Origin: Collinsella sp.
GTDB lineage: Bacteria > Actinomycetota > Coriobacteriia > Coriobacteriales > Coriobacteriaceae
Length of the DNA stretch: 64,000 nt
NCBI GenBank assembly: GCA_019419505.1
Contig: DXZS01000004.1
Location: 1 to 64,000 of the forward strand
Reading direction: 5' to 3'
Below, piece by piece: positions 49,648-64,000 of this stretch; position 1 is the first letter of the stretch; each line of letters opens with the position of its first letter. The notes below the pieces were generated by a model. The model did no database searches. It was not told the origin of the DNA and was given only the letters and a program-made list of their open reading frames with translations. Position numbers and translations under genes: made by a program.

Positions 49648-50310
49648 TTAGATATTTGGCTGAGCACGGGTGCCGAGGCGTTTGATGGTGGCATGCCAAA
49701 TTGGCGCGGGCAGCGCGGGCTTGGCGCGCACCATACCGTCGGTATCGACGCTACCGGCATTGCCGCCGCCAAGCAGCTGCGCATGCTCAATGGAGCAGCC
49801 CATGCGCATAGCGCCCACAAGCTTATCTATCGCTTCCGAAAACGGTCGCCGCAAGAGGCCCATACGCGGGGAGTGGCGAAGCGCCGCAATACCGCTGCCG
49901 GCACAGACGACAACGCCGCCACACCACAATTGGTCATGGCGCTCACATGCCTTGTGCAGACGAACGGCGGTCCCGCGCGCCTGTTTAGTGCCCTCTTGTG
50001 CGGCTCGAATCGCGGCATAGACGCGCGTTCCCGTACCACCAAAGCGCTCAAGCGCCTGCTCGATAGCTGTCAACGTCTCATCGTCAGCCACATCTTCAAT
50101 GGCCAGCACGATGCCATCGGCAACGCTGCCGGTATTATCCGCTTCCAAATCGATCGGGCGGGGGAGCGTGGTGCCAGAAAGCTGAGCATAGGCCGCGATG
50201 GCATCCTGCAGGTCCCAGAGCAAAAACTCAAGATCGGCGCTATCGGGAATGCTGATATACGCAATGGTTCGCAACGTTTTTGGCTTATTGGCCTGCTGGT
50301 TCGCCTCCAT
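49648..50310 (-). CDS. Conserved-looking protein of unknown function
   Basis: A 220-residue protein with no domain I recognise. The N-terminal half contains RTIAYISIPDSADLEFLLWDLQDAIAAYAQ and VADGIVLAIEDVADDETLTAIEQAL; the C-terminal part has LWCGGVVVCAGSGIAALRHSPRMGLLRRPFSEAIDKLVGAMRMG, which loosely recalls the end of flavodoxin-like oxidoreductases. No signal peptide or membrane helix. AAAGGAG is 5 nt before the ATG. It is convergent with the glycosylase gene (1-base gap) and divergent from the aminotransferase. Confidence 0.6.
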   Translation of the reverse strand: MEANQQANKPKTLRTIAYISIPDSADLEFLLWDLQDAIAAYAQLSGTTLPRPIDLEADNTGSVADGIVLAIEDVADDETLTAIEQALERFGGTGTRVYAAIRAAQEGTKQARGTAVRLHKACERHDQLWCGGVVVCAGSGIAALRHSPRMGLLRRPFSEAIDKLVGAMRMGCSIEHAQLLGGGNAGSVDTDGMVRAKPALPAPIWHATIKRLGTRAQPNI

Positions 50311-50403
50311 ACCATCTCCTTTCCGGTTCGTTTCCGTTTAGGTTACACCGTCTGGCGGCGCGCGGGCGCGCTATCCTAGTGCAACCCTTACGAAAGGAAC
50401 GCC

Positions 50404-51540
50404 ATGCGCCTGCCCATGAATACCTCGCTTGCCACGCTCAAGCCCTCCGGCATCCGTCGGATTAACGCGCTCGCTGCCCAGCACCCAGGATGCATTGCGC
50501 TCGCGCTCGGCGAGCCCGATTTTCCTACACCCGATGTGATTAGCGCCGAGGTGACCGCCGCGCTGGGCCGCGGCGACACGCATTATCCGCCCAACAACGG
50601 TCGCCCCGCCCTGCGCGAGGCGCTGTCTGCCTACATGGGGGACGCGGGCCTTGCGTTTTCGGCCGACGAGGTCATCCTGACCGACGGCGCGACCGAGGCC
50701 CTGTCGGCAACATTCATGGCTATGCTCAACCCCGGCGACGAGGTCATCATTCCCACGCCGGCCTTTGGCCTGTACGAGAGCATCGTCGTGGCCAACCACG
50801 CCAAGGCGGTCTTCTTGGATACGGAGCCTGCGCAATTCCAGATTGACGAGGATGCGCTTCGCGCCTGTGTGACCCCGGCGACCAAGGCCGTCGTTATCTG
50901 CTCGCCCAACAATCCCACGGGCTGCATTCTCAACGCGGCCTCACTCGATGCCGTGGCGCGCGTGGCAGAGCGGGCGGGTATCTACGTGATCTGCGACGAC
51001 GTGTACAACCGTCTGGTCTATGCGGATGGCTACGAGCGCTTTGCCCAGCGCCACCCGGAGCTGCGTGAGCAGACAGTAGTCATCGAGAGCTTCTCCAAGC
51101 CATGGGCTATGACCGGCTGGCGCCTGGGTTGGCTCGCAGCAGCGGCACCCGTCATCGCCGAGATCGCAAAGGCTCACCAATACTTAGTATCGAGTGCTGT
51201 CTCCTTCGAAATGGACGCCGCAGCCCGAGCCCTCACCGTCGACCCAACCCCCATGCTCAAAGTCTACCGAGCCCGCCGCGAACGCGTACTCGCAGCCTTA
51301 GACGCCATGGATCTCGACGTAGTGGAACCAGCCGGCGCCTTCTACGCCTTCCCCAGCATTAAACAGTACGGCCTAACCAGCGAAGACTTCTGCATTAAAG
51401 CCATCGAAGAGGCCAACGTAGCCCTAGTCCCAGGCGACTGTTTCGGCACCGAAGGTCATATCCGCCTAAGCTACTGCGTCTCCGACAAAGACCTAGACGA
51501 AGGCCTCCACCGCCTGTCCACCTTCATTTCAACCTTTTAG
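50404..51540 (+). CDS. PLP-dependent class I/II aminotransferase
   Basis: A 378-residue fold-type I aminotransferase transferring amino groups between an amino acid and a keto acid. Motifs include LGEPDFPTPDVI, YPPNNGRPALREALSAYM, ICSPNNPTGCIL, the Asp in ICDDVYNRLVY and the PLP-lysine in ESFSKPWAMTGWRLGW. The exact substrate cannot be told; aspartate or aromatic amino acids are usual. AAGGA supports the ATG. Codon usage changes sharply near 51170: the first part has 15 GAG and 0 GAA for Glu, the last third 7 GAA and 1 GAG; Lys changes from AAG to AAA. This suggests recombination with foreign DNA. Confidence 0.9.
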   Translation: MRLPMNTSLATLKPSGIRRINALAAQHPGCIALALGEPDFPTPDVISAEVTAALGRGDTHYPPNNGRPALREALSAYMGDAGLAFSADEVILTDGATEALSATFMAMLNPGDEVIIPTPAFGLYESIVVANHAKAVFLDTEPAQFQIDEDALRACVTPATKAVVICSPNNPTGCILNAASLDAVARVAERAGIYVICDDVYNRLVYADGYERFAQRHPELREQTVVIESFSKPWAMTGWRLGWLAAAAPVIAEIAKAHQYLVSSAVSFEMDAAARALTVDPTPMLKVYRARRERVLAALDAMDLDVVEPAGAFYAFPSIKQYGLTSEDFCIKAIEEANVALVPGDCFGTEGHIRLSYCVSDKDLDEGLHRLSTFISTF

Positions 51541-51593
51541 CCCTCAGGGATGCAACGCATCAGCCCACCGACCCAAGCATTATGAGTGGGGCA

Positions 51594-51802
51594 CGTCGCT
51601 CAACGGACACGAGGATTTGCAGCAAAGTTACCGCAGCTCCGGTCCGAGGGGCCGGGTTGAGATTTTCGTAGATTCCGCACGAGCCGAAGAGCACTTAATG
51701 TGCTCTTCGTGCGAGCCAGGACTTGACCGAGCGAAAATCTCAACCCGGCCCCTCGGACCGGAGCGTATGCAGGGTTTGTGTACGAATCCTCGCGCCCGTT
51801 GA
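51594..51802. repeat. Near-palindrome of about 205 bp upstream of rplJ
   Basis: The core arms (51637-51668 and 51732-51763) are 32 bp and perfectly complementary. They enclose a second hairpin with GAAGAGCAC (51686-51694) and GTGCTCTTC (51700-51708), plus GCAC/GTGC pairing below a bulge. Outside the core, CGAGGATT/AATCCTCG and CAACGG/CCGTTG extend the symmetry imperfectly to about 51598-51801. No gene fits; the frames through it are symmetrical artefacts. Confidence 0.85.
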
Positions 51803-51827
51803 CCGACGCCGGGGTCCCCGCCATAAT
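51799..51827 (+). promoter_or_regulatory. Promoter of the rplJL operon
   Basis: TTGACC (51799-51804) and CATAAT (51822-51827) with a 17-bp spacer. The -35 hexamer overlaps the outer end of the large palindrome. Confidence 0.7.
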
Positions 51828-51849
51828 ACTTTCGGTTCACGCACGAATC

Positions 51850-51925
51850 CGCTGCCAGAGACAGCCGGTGCAAACGGGCATCGCCCGCGAGCTTAATGGG
51901 ATATCCCGCCAGCCGAGGTGGTCGA
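51850..51925 (+). promoter_or_regulatory. Ribosomal protein L10 leader (autoregulatory)
   Basis: The RNA contains the conserved pieces of the L10 leader: CAGAGACAGCCGGTGC, GAGCTTAATGGG and CCCGCCAGCCGAGG, which fold as the L10-(L12)4 binding region. In Bacillus and relatives the stalk complex binds it and promotes termination. An attenuator stem follows at 51942. Confidence 0.8.
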
Positions 51926-51941
51926 GTAGATATGTCTTCTC

Positions 51942-51978
51942 GCCCCCGTCGCTCATGCAGCGCGGGGGCTTTCTTTTT
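51942..51978 (+). terminator. Attenuator/terminator between L10 leader and rplJ
   Basis: GCCCCCG (51942-51948) pairs with CGGGGGC (51963-51969) and the inner GCTCATGCAGC closes the stem; TTTCTTTTT follows. Situated 65 bases before rplJ, it is the expected target of L10-dependent attenuation. Confidence 0.8.
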
Positions 51979-52043
51979 GGACATGCCCCCGTCACGTCCT
52001 TGTGGCGGACCGTGCCCGGAAAGAATTCGAGGAGGTGTAATTT

Positions 52044-52565
52044 ATGCCCCAGCAGTACAAAATCGACAAGGTTGCAGAGATCGAGTCCCGTATCGCCGAG
52101 AACGCCGGTCTGTTCGTCGTCAACTACAACGGTCTGACGGTTAAGCAGGCTCAGGAGCTGCGTCATCAGCTTCGCGAGTGCGGCGCCGAGATGAAGGTCT
52201 ACAAGAACAACCTGGTCAAGATCGCTCTCAAGAACCAGGAGCAGCCCGAGATCGACGAGATCCTCGCCGGCCCCGTCGCTTATGTGTTCTACGAGACCGA
52301 GCCGGTCGAGGCCGCTAAGGCCCTTAAGGACTTCTCCGCTAAGTCCAAGGGTGTCCTTGAGATCAAGGGCGGTATCTCCGACGGCAAGGCCGTTTCCGCT
52401 GATGATGTTAAGGCTATCGCCGAGCTGCCCACCAAGGATCAGCTTCTCGGCCAGATCGCCGGTCTCATCTCCGGTTTCGCTCGCGACATCGCTGTCTGCG
52501 TCAACGGCGTTTCCTCTGGTCTCGCTCGTTCGATCCAGCAGGTCTCCGAGCAGAAGGCAGCCTAG
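52044..52565 (+). CDS. rplJ: Ribosomal protein L10
   Basis: A 173-residue L10, the base of the ribosomal stalk that carries L7/L12 dimers. Motifs include AENAGLFVVNYNGLTVKQAQELR, MKVYKNNLVKIALKN and the C-terminal helix GFARDIAVCVNGVSSGLARSIQQVSEQKAA for L12 binding. GAGGAGGTG precedes the ATG. The gene is separated by 26 kb from rplKA, unlike the usual contiguous order, and has its own promoter and autoregulatory leader. Confidence 0.97.
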   Translation: MPQQYKIDKVAEIESRIAENAGLFVVNYNGLTVKQAQELRHQLRECGAEMKVYKNNLVKIALKNQEQPEIDEILAGPVAYVFYETEPVEAAKALKDFSAKSKGVLEIKGGISDGKAVSADDVKAIAELPTKDQLLGQIAGLISGFARDIAVCVNGVSSGLARSIQQVSEQKAA

Positions 52566-52667
52566 TCGCTGTTTTCACCCGCGGCGGCAACGCCGCACCC
52601 CTGGCGCATTCGCGCCGTGTTTTAACTGATCTCCGTGCACAGACACGGAAACCGAAAGGACTTAGAA

Positions 52668-53045
52668 ATGGCTAAGCTTACCACCGATGAGATCATCGAT
52701 GCTCTTAAGGAAATGACCCTTCTCGAGGCTTCCGAGCTCGTCAAGGCTATCGAGGACACCTTCGGCGTTTCCGCCGCTGCTCCTGCCGCTGTTGTCGCCG
52801 CTCCCGCTGCTGGCGCTGCTGAGGCCGAGGAGAAGACCGAGTTTGACGTCGTGCTCGAGGGCTTCGGCGACAACAAGATCCAGGTCATCAAGGCCGTCCG
52901 TGAGCTCACCAACCTTGGCCTGAAGGAGGCCAAGGAGGTCGTCGAGGGCGCTCCCAAGGCTGTTCTCGAGGGTGCCAAGAAGGAGGACGCCGAGGCTGCC
53001 AAGGAGAAGCTCGAGGCTGCTGGCGCTGCTGTCACCCTCAAGTAA
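52668..53045 (+). CDS. rplL: Ribosomal protein L7/L12
   Basis: A 125-residue L7/L12. The N-terminal dimerisation domain (LTTDEIIDALKEMTLLEASELVKAIEDTFGV) is followed by an Ala/Pro-rich hinge (AAAPAAVVAAPAAGAAEAEE) and the factor-binding C-terminal domain (EFDVVLEGFGDNKIQVIKAVRELTNLGLKEAKEVVEGAP). The ATG at 52668 follows AAAGGA; the upstream frame of 11 residues is not needed. A terminator follows, so rpoBC is not forced to be co-transcribed. Confidence 0.98.
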   Translation: MAKLTTDEIIDALKEMTLLEASELVKAIEDTFGVSAAAPAAVVAAPAAGAAEAEEKTEFDVVLEGFGDNKIQVIKAVRELTNLGLKEAKEVVEGAPKAVLEGAKKEDAEAAKEKLEAAGAAVTLK

Positions 53046-53073
53046 TCAGGCTTTCTCGCCAGATTTCTTTGCA

Positions 53074-53109
53074 GACGGGGTTCGCATTGCGAGCCCCGTC
53101 TTTTTTGTT
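53074..53109 (+). terminator. Intrinsic terminator after rplL
   Basis: GACGGGG (53074-53080) and CCCCGTC (53094-53100) pair, extended by TTCGC/GCGAG, and are followed by TTTTTT. Confidence 0.9.
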
Positions 53110-53359
53110 TTTCGGTCCCTCGACATCGGTTGCTCAAACTGCCAGGTTCTGTGATTTGCGTCGTATCGGGTGCCTTGCCGTTGGGCAATAAAATTGCACC
53201 ATTCGAGCAATAATTTGCGTTGACCTGCTGAAGAATTGTCTCTGCCTTGTAGCGACATATAATTCCAGCGGTAAGATGCTTGCGTATCGCAATTTGGTCT
53301 GCGGCTGTGTGCCGCACGCATGGGGCGCTTTTGCGCCTGCGAAAGGATCTTTGAATAAC

Positions 53360-54268
53360 ATGAAGGCAATCATCCCCGCCGCCGGTCTTGGCACGCGTTT
53401 TCTGCCTGGCACCAAGTGCACGCCCAAAGAGATGCTGCCGGTGCTCGACAAGCCCGTCATTCAGTACGTCGTCGAGGAGGCGCTCGATCCCGAGGAGGTC
53501 GACGACGCCATCATCGTTACTTCTCCCGGTAAGCCCGAGCTACTGAACTACTTCCAGCCCGATCGCTCGCTCGAGAACCTGCTGCGCGAGCGCGGCAAGA
53601 ACGCCTATGCCGACGCCGTCGCCCACGCTGGCGGTATGCCGGTCGACTTCCGTTATCAGTACGAGCCCAAGGGTCTCGGCCATGCTATTCGCTCTGCTGC
53701 CGACGCCGTGGCAGGGGAGAACTTCCTGGTTCTTCTGGGCGACTACGTTGTGCCTAACCGCGACATCTGCGACAAGATGCTCGCCGTTTCCAAGGAGCAC
53801 GGTGGCGCTTCGGTTATCGCCGTCGCTGCTTGCTCGCCCGAGGAAGTCAGCCGCTACGGCGTTATCGCCGGTGAGCGCGTCGGTTCGCTCGAGGGTGCCG
53901 AGGACGTTGCCGATGCTGAGCCGGGCGCTGTCTGGCGTATCGGCGGTCTGGTCGAGAAGCCCGCTCCCGAGGCTGCTCCGTCCAACCTGTACATCGTCGG
54001 TCGCTACCTGCTGAGCCCGCTGGTCATGGACCTGCTTGCCGACCAGCAGGCCGGCAAGGGCGGCGAGATCCAGCTCACCGACGCCATGGCCCGTTCGCTT
54101 GACCGCGAGGCCATGTATGCAGTCGTCATCGACCCGCTGTCGGGCTACGACACCGGCACTCCCTCTGGCTGGATGGCCACCAACGCCCTCATGGCTGCAA
54201 GTGACCCCCGCTTTGCCGATGCCTTCTGGGACGCCATCGACGAGCGCGGCGGATTGATGCGCAAGTAA
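53360..54268 (+). CDS. galU: UTP-glucose-1-phosphate uridylyltransferase
   Basis: A 302-residue GalU making UDP-glucose from UTP and glucose 1-phosphate for envelope polysaccharides. The nucleotide-binding loop is IPAAGLGTRFLPGTKCTPKEMLPV; the sugar-binding parts include YEPKGLGHAI, LLGDYVVP and VIDPLSGYDTGTPSGWM. The ATG at 53360 is preferred; the longer upstream frame covers the 5' region, and AAAGGA is 12 nt upstream. An alternative TTG at 53351 would add three residues. It is inserted between rplL and rpoB with its own terminator, which is not the classical arrangement. Confidence 0.95.
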   Translation: MKAIIPAAGLGTRFLPGTKCTPKEMLPVLDKPVIQYVVEEALDPEEVDDAIIVTSPGKPELLNYFQPDRSLENLLRERGKNAYADAVAHAGGMPVDFRYQYEPKGLGHAIRSAADAVAGENFLVLLGDYVVPNRDICDKMLAVSKEHGGASVIAVAACSPEEVSRYGVIAGERVGSLEGAEDVADAEPGAVWRIGGLVEKPAPEAAPSNLYIVGRYLLSPLVMDLLADQQAGKGGEIQLTDAMARSLDREAMYAVVIDPLSGYDTGTPSGWMATNALMAASDPRFADAFWDAIDERGGLMRK

Positions 54269-54288
54269 GCCTTCGGGCATCGACATTT

Positions 54289-54321
54289 ACGGGCGCGGAC
54301 TTCGGTCCGCGCCCGTTTCTT
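54289..54321 (+). terminator. Intrinsic terminator after galU
   Basis: ACGGGCGCGGAC (54289-54300) and GTCCGCGCCCGT (54305-54316) pair perfectly around a TTCG tetraloop, followed by TTCTT. Confidence 0.9.
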
Positions 54322-54454
54322 ATAAGAGCTGTGATTGTCGGCCCCCTGTTCACAGAAAATATATGAACAGGTGTTCGATATACATGCATCTACCTGCGCA
54401 TTTTCTGTCGAAAAACTTTGCTACTCCAAAAACTCAATCGCGTCAAGGCTTTTC

Positions 54455-54482
54455 TTGCCCAACGGTCGGTACCTGATAAACT
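54455..54482 (+). promoter_or_regulatory. Probable rpoBC promoter
   Basis: TTGCCC (54455-54460) and TAAACT (54477-54482) with a 16-bp spacer, about 75 bp before rpoB. A CCTGTTCA/TGAACAGG inverted repeat lies upstream at 54345-54371; its meaning is unknown. Confidence 0.5.
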
Positions 54483-54555
54483 ATTAGGTTGCGATAACTG
54501 GCGAAGCTATGCCTCGCCAACCCACCGAGCATTTCCGTGAAGGAGGAAAAACCTG

Positions 54556-58047
<3,492 letters not shown>

Positions 58048-58053
58048 TTGACT

Positions 58054-62532
<4,479 letters not shown>

Positions 62533-62538
62533 TTAGTT

Positions 62539-62676
62539 CCGCCGTTCTAACGAACGGCGGCGACCTCCGTCGCTGCGCGGCCCCCAGAGCTACAATCTGT
62601 CATTCAAAAGGCAGGGCATGACCAAAAGGTCAATGCCCTGCCTTTTTCATGCCATCTTGTACGCTCTGGGGGCCGC
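62539..62676 (+). repeat. Structured 3'-UTR repeat, copy B (nested stems with terminator)
   Basis: Six bases after the rpoC stop: hairpin CCGCCGTTC-TAAC-GAACGGCGG (62539-62560); outer stem pairing 62577-62595 with 62657-62676, with one unpaired base as in copy A; inner terminator GGCAGGGCAT/ATGCCCTGCC with TTTTT (62610-62647), identical to copy A. The outer arms differ from A at six or more positions, each with a matching change on the other side. Confidence 0.88.
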
Positions 62677-62716
62677 TCGCTTGCGTATGCTCAACCTGTT
62701 GCGTTCCGTTGATCCC

Positions 62717-62753
62717 TTGCCAAAAAGGGACAGGTTTATTTTGGTAGGTTTTT
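62717..62753 (+). repeat. GGGACAG-loop hairpin downstream of rpoC
   Basis: CTTGCCAAAA (62717-62726) pairs with TTTTGGTAGG (62739-62748), with mismatch and wobble. The loop reads AGGGACAGGTTTA and TTTTT follows. It nearly matches the hairpin at 31854-31892 on the other strand and probably acts as a second terminator. Confidence 0.75.
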
Positions 62754-62765
62754 CCTGCTTGGATT

Positions 62766-62794
62766 TGAAACATTTCGTTCGGTCAAAGCGTATC
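62766..62794 (+). promoter_or_regulatory. ECF-type promoter before the sigma gene
   Basis: TGAAAC (62766-62771) and CGTATC (62789-62794) with a 17-bp spacer match the -35/-10 pattern of SigW-like ECF promoters (TGAAAC, CGTA). It lies about 50 bp before the sigma gene, suggesting autoregulation. Confidence 0.7.
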
Positions 62795-62842
62795 TATGGT
62801 GAGGGCCTCATCGAGAACCATTAACGTCACCGGGAGGTGATT

Positions 62843-63361
62843 ATGGAAGAACAAGCTTTTAGACAGGCAGTTGAAGATCACCGGGATGTCGTGTTTCGAA
62901 TCGCATTGACGTACCTGCGCGATCGCGCCGATGCCGACGATGTTGCGCAAGACGTCTTTCTTAAGTTGCTCAAAAGCGACACGCATTTTGAAAGCTGGGA
63001 GCATCTTCGTCGATGGCTTATCCGGGTCACGATCAATGAATGCAAATCTCTCTTTCGAAAGCCATGGAGGCGTGTGGAGGATATTGAGAACCTGGCCGAG
63101 TCGCTTTCGACAGCGCAGGATGAGACCAAGGCCGTCCTGTCAGATGTCATGCGGCTTCCGGAACGATTCCGTATCCCCATCGTGCTCTATTACTATCTGG
63201 GCTTCTCGACTTCAGAGATTGCCGAGTTACTGCATGTGCCAGCCGCGACCGTTCGAACGCGTTTAGCTCGCGGTCGATCGAAGCTCAAATTCATCCTAGA
63301 GGAGGGCGACCGTGAAATCCAACCAAATCAAGCAGGCCTTCGAGTCCGTCCAAGCCGATAG
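62843..63361 (+). CDS. ECF (extracytoplasmic function) sigma factor
   Basis: A 172-residue sigma-70-family factor with regions 2 and 4 only. Region 2 is AFRQAVEDHRDVVFRIALTYLRDRADADDVAQDVFLKLLKSDTHFESWEHLRRWLIRVTINECKSLFRK in pieces up to residue about 75. Region 4 is DVMRLPERFRIPIVLYYYLGFSTSEIAELLHVPAATVRTRLARGRSKLK. The ATG at 62843 follows GGGAGG by 5 nt. The next gene starts inside it (GTG at 63311), a 51-nt overlap. A TGAAAC-N17-CGTATC promoter upstream suggests that it transcribes itself. The regulon is unknown. Confidence 0.92.
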   Translation: MEEQAFRQAVEDHRDVVFRIALTYLRDRADADDVAQDVFLKLLKSDTHFESWEHLRRWLIRVTINECKSLFRKPWRRVEDIENLAESLSTAQDETKAVLSDVMRLPERFRIPIVLYYYLGFSTSEIAELLHVPAATVRTRLARGRSKLKFILEEGDREIQPNQAGLRVRPSR

Positions 63362-64000
63362 CGATCTTGCTGACCGTGTTCTTTATGCCGCTGCTGGTGA
63401 GCCGCTTCGCCGAAAGGGTCACGCGAAGCCTCTGTATGTTGCCGTGATCGGATGCCTTGCCGGAGTGCTGGCGACCGGAGGGGTCGCCTACGCCGTCGTC
63501 AATTCCAGTTATTTTGCCTCTGCCTGGGGAAACCATGGCAACGGAGAGTCCGTTACCTGGACAAATGGCGGCTCGTCGGGGACGAAATATACCTACACCA
63601 GAGAGTTTGGTGATGGTATCGCGCCCCAAAGCCTGGAGGGTGCAGTCCAGAAGGTCAATCTGTCCGTCGAGGGCAACGGCTATACACTCGACATTCATGA
63701 TATGGCTATCGATAAAAACGGTTGCGGTGCTGTGACGTTTACATTGTCCAATCCGAATGGCGTTAATTACTACAAGCCGGCGGCAGAGCTTGGCGAACTT
63801 GTTCTCTATGGTGAAGAAGAAGGGGGCGTCAGTACACCCAGCATGAACTTCGGCGAGGAATGGGCTGATACACGCTGCACCATTGATAAAGACACATCAA
63901 GCGACACGGTCGTTAACGGCACGATGTACTTTGCCTCGTGGAATCGCGATCGAGATGTACGACGTGCGGTCAGCTGGAATATCTCCTGGACCGAGGGCGA
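63311..64000 (+). CDS. Probable anti-sigma factor (partial, continues beyond window)
   Basis: The frame from GTG 63311 is open to the end of the window (230 codons). AGGAGGG 6 nt upstream is a strong ribosome-binding site within the sigma gene. Residues 1-37 are cytoplasmic (SNQIKQAFESVQADSDLADRVLYAAAGEP), residues about 40-62 form one membrane helix (LYVAVIGCLAGVLATGGVAYAVV), and the rest is an extracellular domain rich in Gly, Asn and Thr, resembling DUF4179-type anti-sigma proteins. Overlap with the ECF gene and the one-helix topology support a membrane-bound anti-sigma role; this is inferred. The C-terminus is not seen. Confidence 0.8.

Noticed and set aside
51617..51984. Short frames on both strands across the large palindrome
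   Set aside because: They are mirror images produced by the inverted repeat, without ribosome-binding sites.

Overview
The window looks like chromosome of a Coriobacteriia (Actinomycetota) gut bacterium, most probably Collinsella or a close relative. This is inferred from the high GC content, the near-exclusive use of GAG and AAG for Glu and Lys, the Coriobacteriia-like protein set (LysRS with a C-terminal tRNA-binding domain, FeoA-FeoB fusion) and the abundant structured intergenic repeats. No database search was possible, so the genus is a judgement. There are no rRNA genes, recognisable insertion sequences, prophage genes or CRISPR arrays.

Layout. 1-5.2 kb: tRNA-Pro, tatA, greA, lysS and a ThrE-type exporter. 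5.5-10.8 kb: clpC, a RelB/PIN toxin-antitoxin pair and a PepD dipeptidase. 10.9-13.5 kb (minus strand): hipBA and mntP, the latter behind a probable Mn2+ riboswitch. 13.7-19.2 kb: a tight run disA-ispD-ispF-cysS-rlmB-yacP joining c-di-AMP synthesis, the MEP isoprenoid pathway, tRNA charging and rRNA modification. 19.2-20.6 kb: a one-gene DNA-binding HipA-like kinase with its own palindromic operator. 20.8-26 kb: tRNA-Thr, a 0.7-kb repeat-rich gap, then tRNA-Tyr/Thr/Met-tuf and rpmG-tRNA-Trp-secE-nusG-rplK-rplA.

26-51.5 kb interrupts the classical rplKA-rplJL-rpoBC order with a mixed-strand block. It holds a metallophosphoesterase/BMP-receptor pair, a MscS channel, a wall-anchored 5'-nucleotidase, a TrpXYZ-type ABC transporter, a WYL-like regulator, asnS, a PTS EIIA, an esterase-like hydrolase, a GntR/DDAH/APC-antiporter module, FeoAB, an MFS exporter, a GH13 enzyme, a UDG-superfamily glycosylase, an unknown gene and an aminotransferase. 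From 51.6 kb the housekeeping cluster resumes: L10 leader, rplJ, rplL, galU, rpoB, rpoC. The window ends with an ECF sigma factor and the start of its probable anti-sigma partner.

The most unusual content is intergenic. (1) Three elements of about 140 nt lie just after stop codons (after lysS, the hydrolase and rpoC); their outer stems differ in sequence but keep pairing. (2) Hairpins with a GGGACAG loop often overlap stop codons. (3) Inverted arrays of an 18-mer (GAGCGTGGATAATCTCCC) and of a 17-mer (TGTTACAGATCGAGACA) fill two gaps. (4) A near-palindrome of about 205 bp sits before rplJ. Among proteins, the one-chain HTH-HipA kinase, an 8-residue insertion in fork loop 2 of RpoB, and an aminotransferase whose last third has different codon usage merit attention.
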